64,000 nucleotides of DNA, from the NCBI GenBank assembly GCA_037447655.1, contig JBBHKE010002632.1:372477-436476 (forward strand), in the 5' to 3' direction. Positions 62,908 through 64,000 of the stretch are shown here, in pieces; position 1 is the stretch's first letter; each line of letters starts with the position of its first letter. The DNA is from Zygnema cylindricum (taxonomy: Eukaryota; Streptophyta; Zygnematophyceae; Zygnematales; Zygnemataceae). The notes beneath the pieces were generated by a model. That model was not told the origin of the DNA and ran no database searches. It saw only the letters and a program-made list of their open reading frames with translations. A program made the translations under genes and the position numbers.

Positions 62908-64000
62908 ATGGATTACCCTCTAGGGTACTTATTTTCAATAAAACAGGGTTCATTTAATGGGAGACCATGATGAAGGGTGCATTGTTTGAAAAACGGTTAT
63001 GGGGCATTGTGAGTGGTCGTGTGCGTGGCCATCCGCAAAATTGGGAGTTCCACCAGGGTTTAGAGGATCGATTCACGGGAGGATGAGCGGGGGCAGAGGT
63101 GGAAGTGGTTGTTGGAAAAAGCATCTTGCTGTTACGAGAAAGAGAAGGGGAAGGAGAAACTCACACCGATGGCTAATGGATAGGCTCCGGTAGAAGATGT
63201 TCAGAAAACCAAGGCAAATGATATTGAAATTTGGGATTTCAGCAATACTATGGCGACTCATTTTATTCTCGGGCGTCTCACTCAAGCAGTGGCTTCACCT
63301 CATCTCTATGTGGACAAAGCGGACGAGTTTTGGGAGGCTCTTGTCAACATTTACAACAGCGATACGATTCAGCAGCACGAATTGGCAAATTAGAAGGTAC
63401 AGACATATGTGTACAAAAGGGGAAAGATGTTAGACTTTTATAATGACTTGGCCGAGTTATTTATGGAGTTGGAGAGTGCACGAAAAAGGGAGACCGAGAA
63501 AAAAAAAGTAAATACTTTGTTAATGAAACTCCTAGATGACTATGAAAACATTGTTAGCATGGTTCAGGATTTGCCATATCATCGATGGATCTAGAACTCC
63601 CTTGTGGAGATGATTTTGGTTCGGGAAAGCACAATTGAGATTCGAAGAGGAGGAAAGTATGTTCAAGCATTGGTTGCTGGAGCTAACTGGGGGATAAGGA
63701 TTCCAAGAAACCTCATGGAAACTTTTGTGGAAAAGGAAGAGAAAACCTTGGCAAATCTGGATCAAGGCTTTCGAAAGGGCTTTGTCACTTTGGTAAGAAG
63801 ACGGGACACTACATAACGGAGTGTACTAAACTGATTGAGCTGATGTTGATGGAGGATCATATGGGAAAACTAGCCGCAAGGAAAAAAAAGGCCTTTGTGG
63901 CAACAAAAGTCATGGAAGAGGATTGCAATGAGGACGATAGAGAACTGCTTCTGAATGAGGAGTTGGAGGTGGAAGGTGAGCCGAAGATTCCAACGAGGCA
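62908..64000 (+). pseudogene. Copia gag, decayed, runs off window
   Basis: Begins ATGGATTACCCTCTAGGG with homology to the other gag copies (LPSRVLIFNKTGFI; MMKGALFEKRLWGI). It passes through several frames (MLDFYNDLAELFMELESAR; NTLLMKLLDDYENIVSMVQD; LVRESTIEIRRGGKYVQAL). The zinc knuckle near 63785-63830 reads CHFGKKTGHYITEC, with the second cysteine replaced by glycine. Pol would lie beyond 64000. Confidence 0.82.

Overview
This is nuclear DNA of a eukaryote, most likely a plant in the broad (streptophyte) sense. Evidence: a split gene with GT-AG introns; a methyl-CpG-binding-domain-4-like (MBD4-like) DNA glycosylase; Ty1/copia elements; a BED/DUF659-type hAT transposase; a miniature LTR element primed by initiator tRNA-Met (TGGTATCAGAGCC); and plant-type G-box motifs in LTR promoters. 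I cannot name the species; a bryophyte or charophyte-grade genome is a guess. There are no bacterial operons, CRISPR arrays or rRNA genes.

Layout. 1-5.3 kb: mariner/Stowaway-like MITEs, one arm of a foldback element, and an exon-like reading frame split by a solo Copia LTR that has a perfect 5-bp target duplication. 5.3-11.8 kb: a two-LTR, coding-dead Copia element on the minus strand. 11.8-19.3 kb: a Harbinger-like MITE, an LTR fragment, a second Copia RT/RNase H remnant (+) and a third Copia gag+LTR (-) abutting it. 19.3-25.7 kb: nested TIR elements (hAT inside mariner-like MITE; mariner-like MITE inside Harbinger-like MITE). 25.7-31.7 kb: the one recognisable host gene, MBD4-like, whose large intron holds a CT-rich block followed by a GA-rich block. 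32.5-38.8 kb: a 2.4-2.7 kb segment present twice plus a partial third copy; one copy has gained two long (TA)n arrays. 39-44 kb: a solo LTR of the miniature element and an intact 273-codon ORF for a repeat-containing putative membrane protein. 44.5-48.1 kb: a near-palindromic foldback element with an 8-bp target duplication and a nested Harbinger-like element, then two Harbinger-like MITEs sharing one TTA. 48-52 kb: minisatellites. 52.5-54.6 kb: a broken hAT transposase. 56.0-57.3 kb: a Harbinger-like MITE carrying a 515-bp TRIM whose LTRs each contain a complete tRNA-like Pol III unit. 61-64 kb: a 20-bp minisatellite, then the 5' LTR and decayed gag of a fourth Copia copy running off the window.

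Most of the biology here is transposition and its remains. Target-site duplications and paralogous empty sites visible in the window let several insertions be delimited to the base and ordered in time. The most unusual items are the TRIM with a tRNA-like gene inside its LTR (analogous to Cassandra elements, which carry 5S rRNA), the Copia family whose gag start codon lies inside an apparent initiator-tRNA anticodon-arm primer binding site, and the solo LTR that splits an otherwise continuous spliced exon. All motif and boundary calls were made by eye; no alignment or database search was run.
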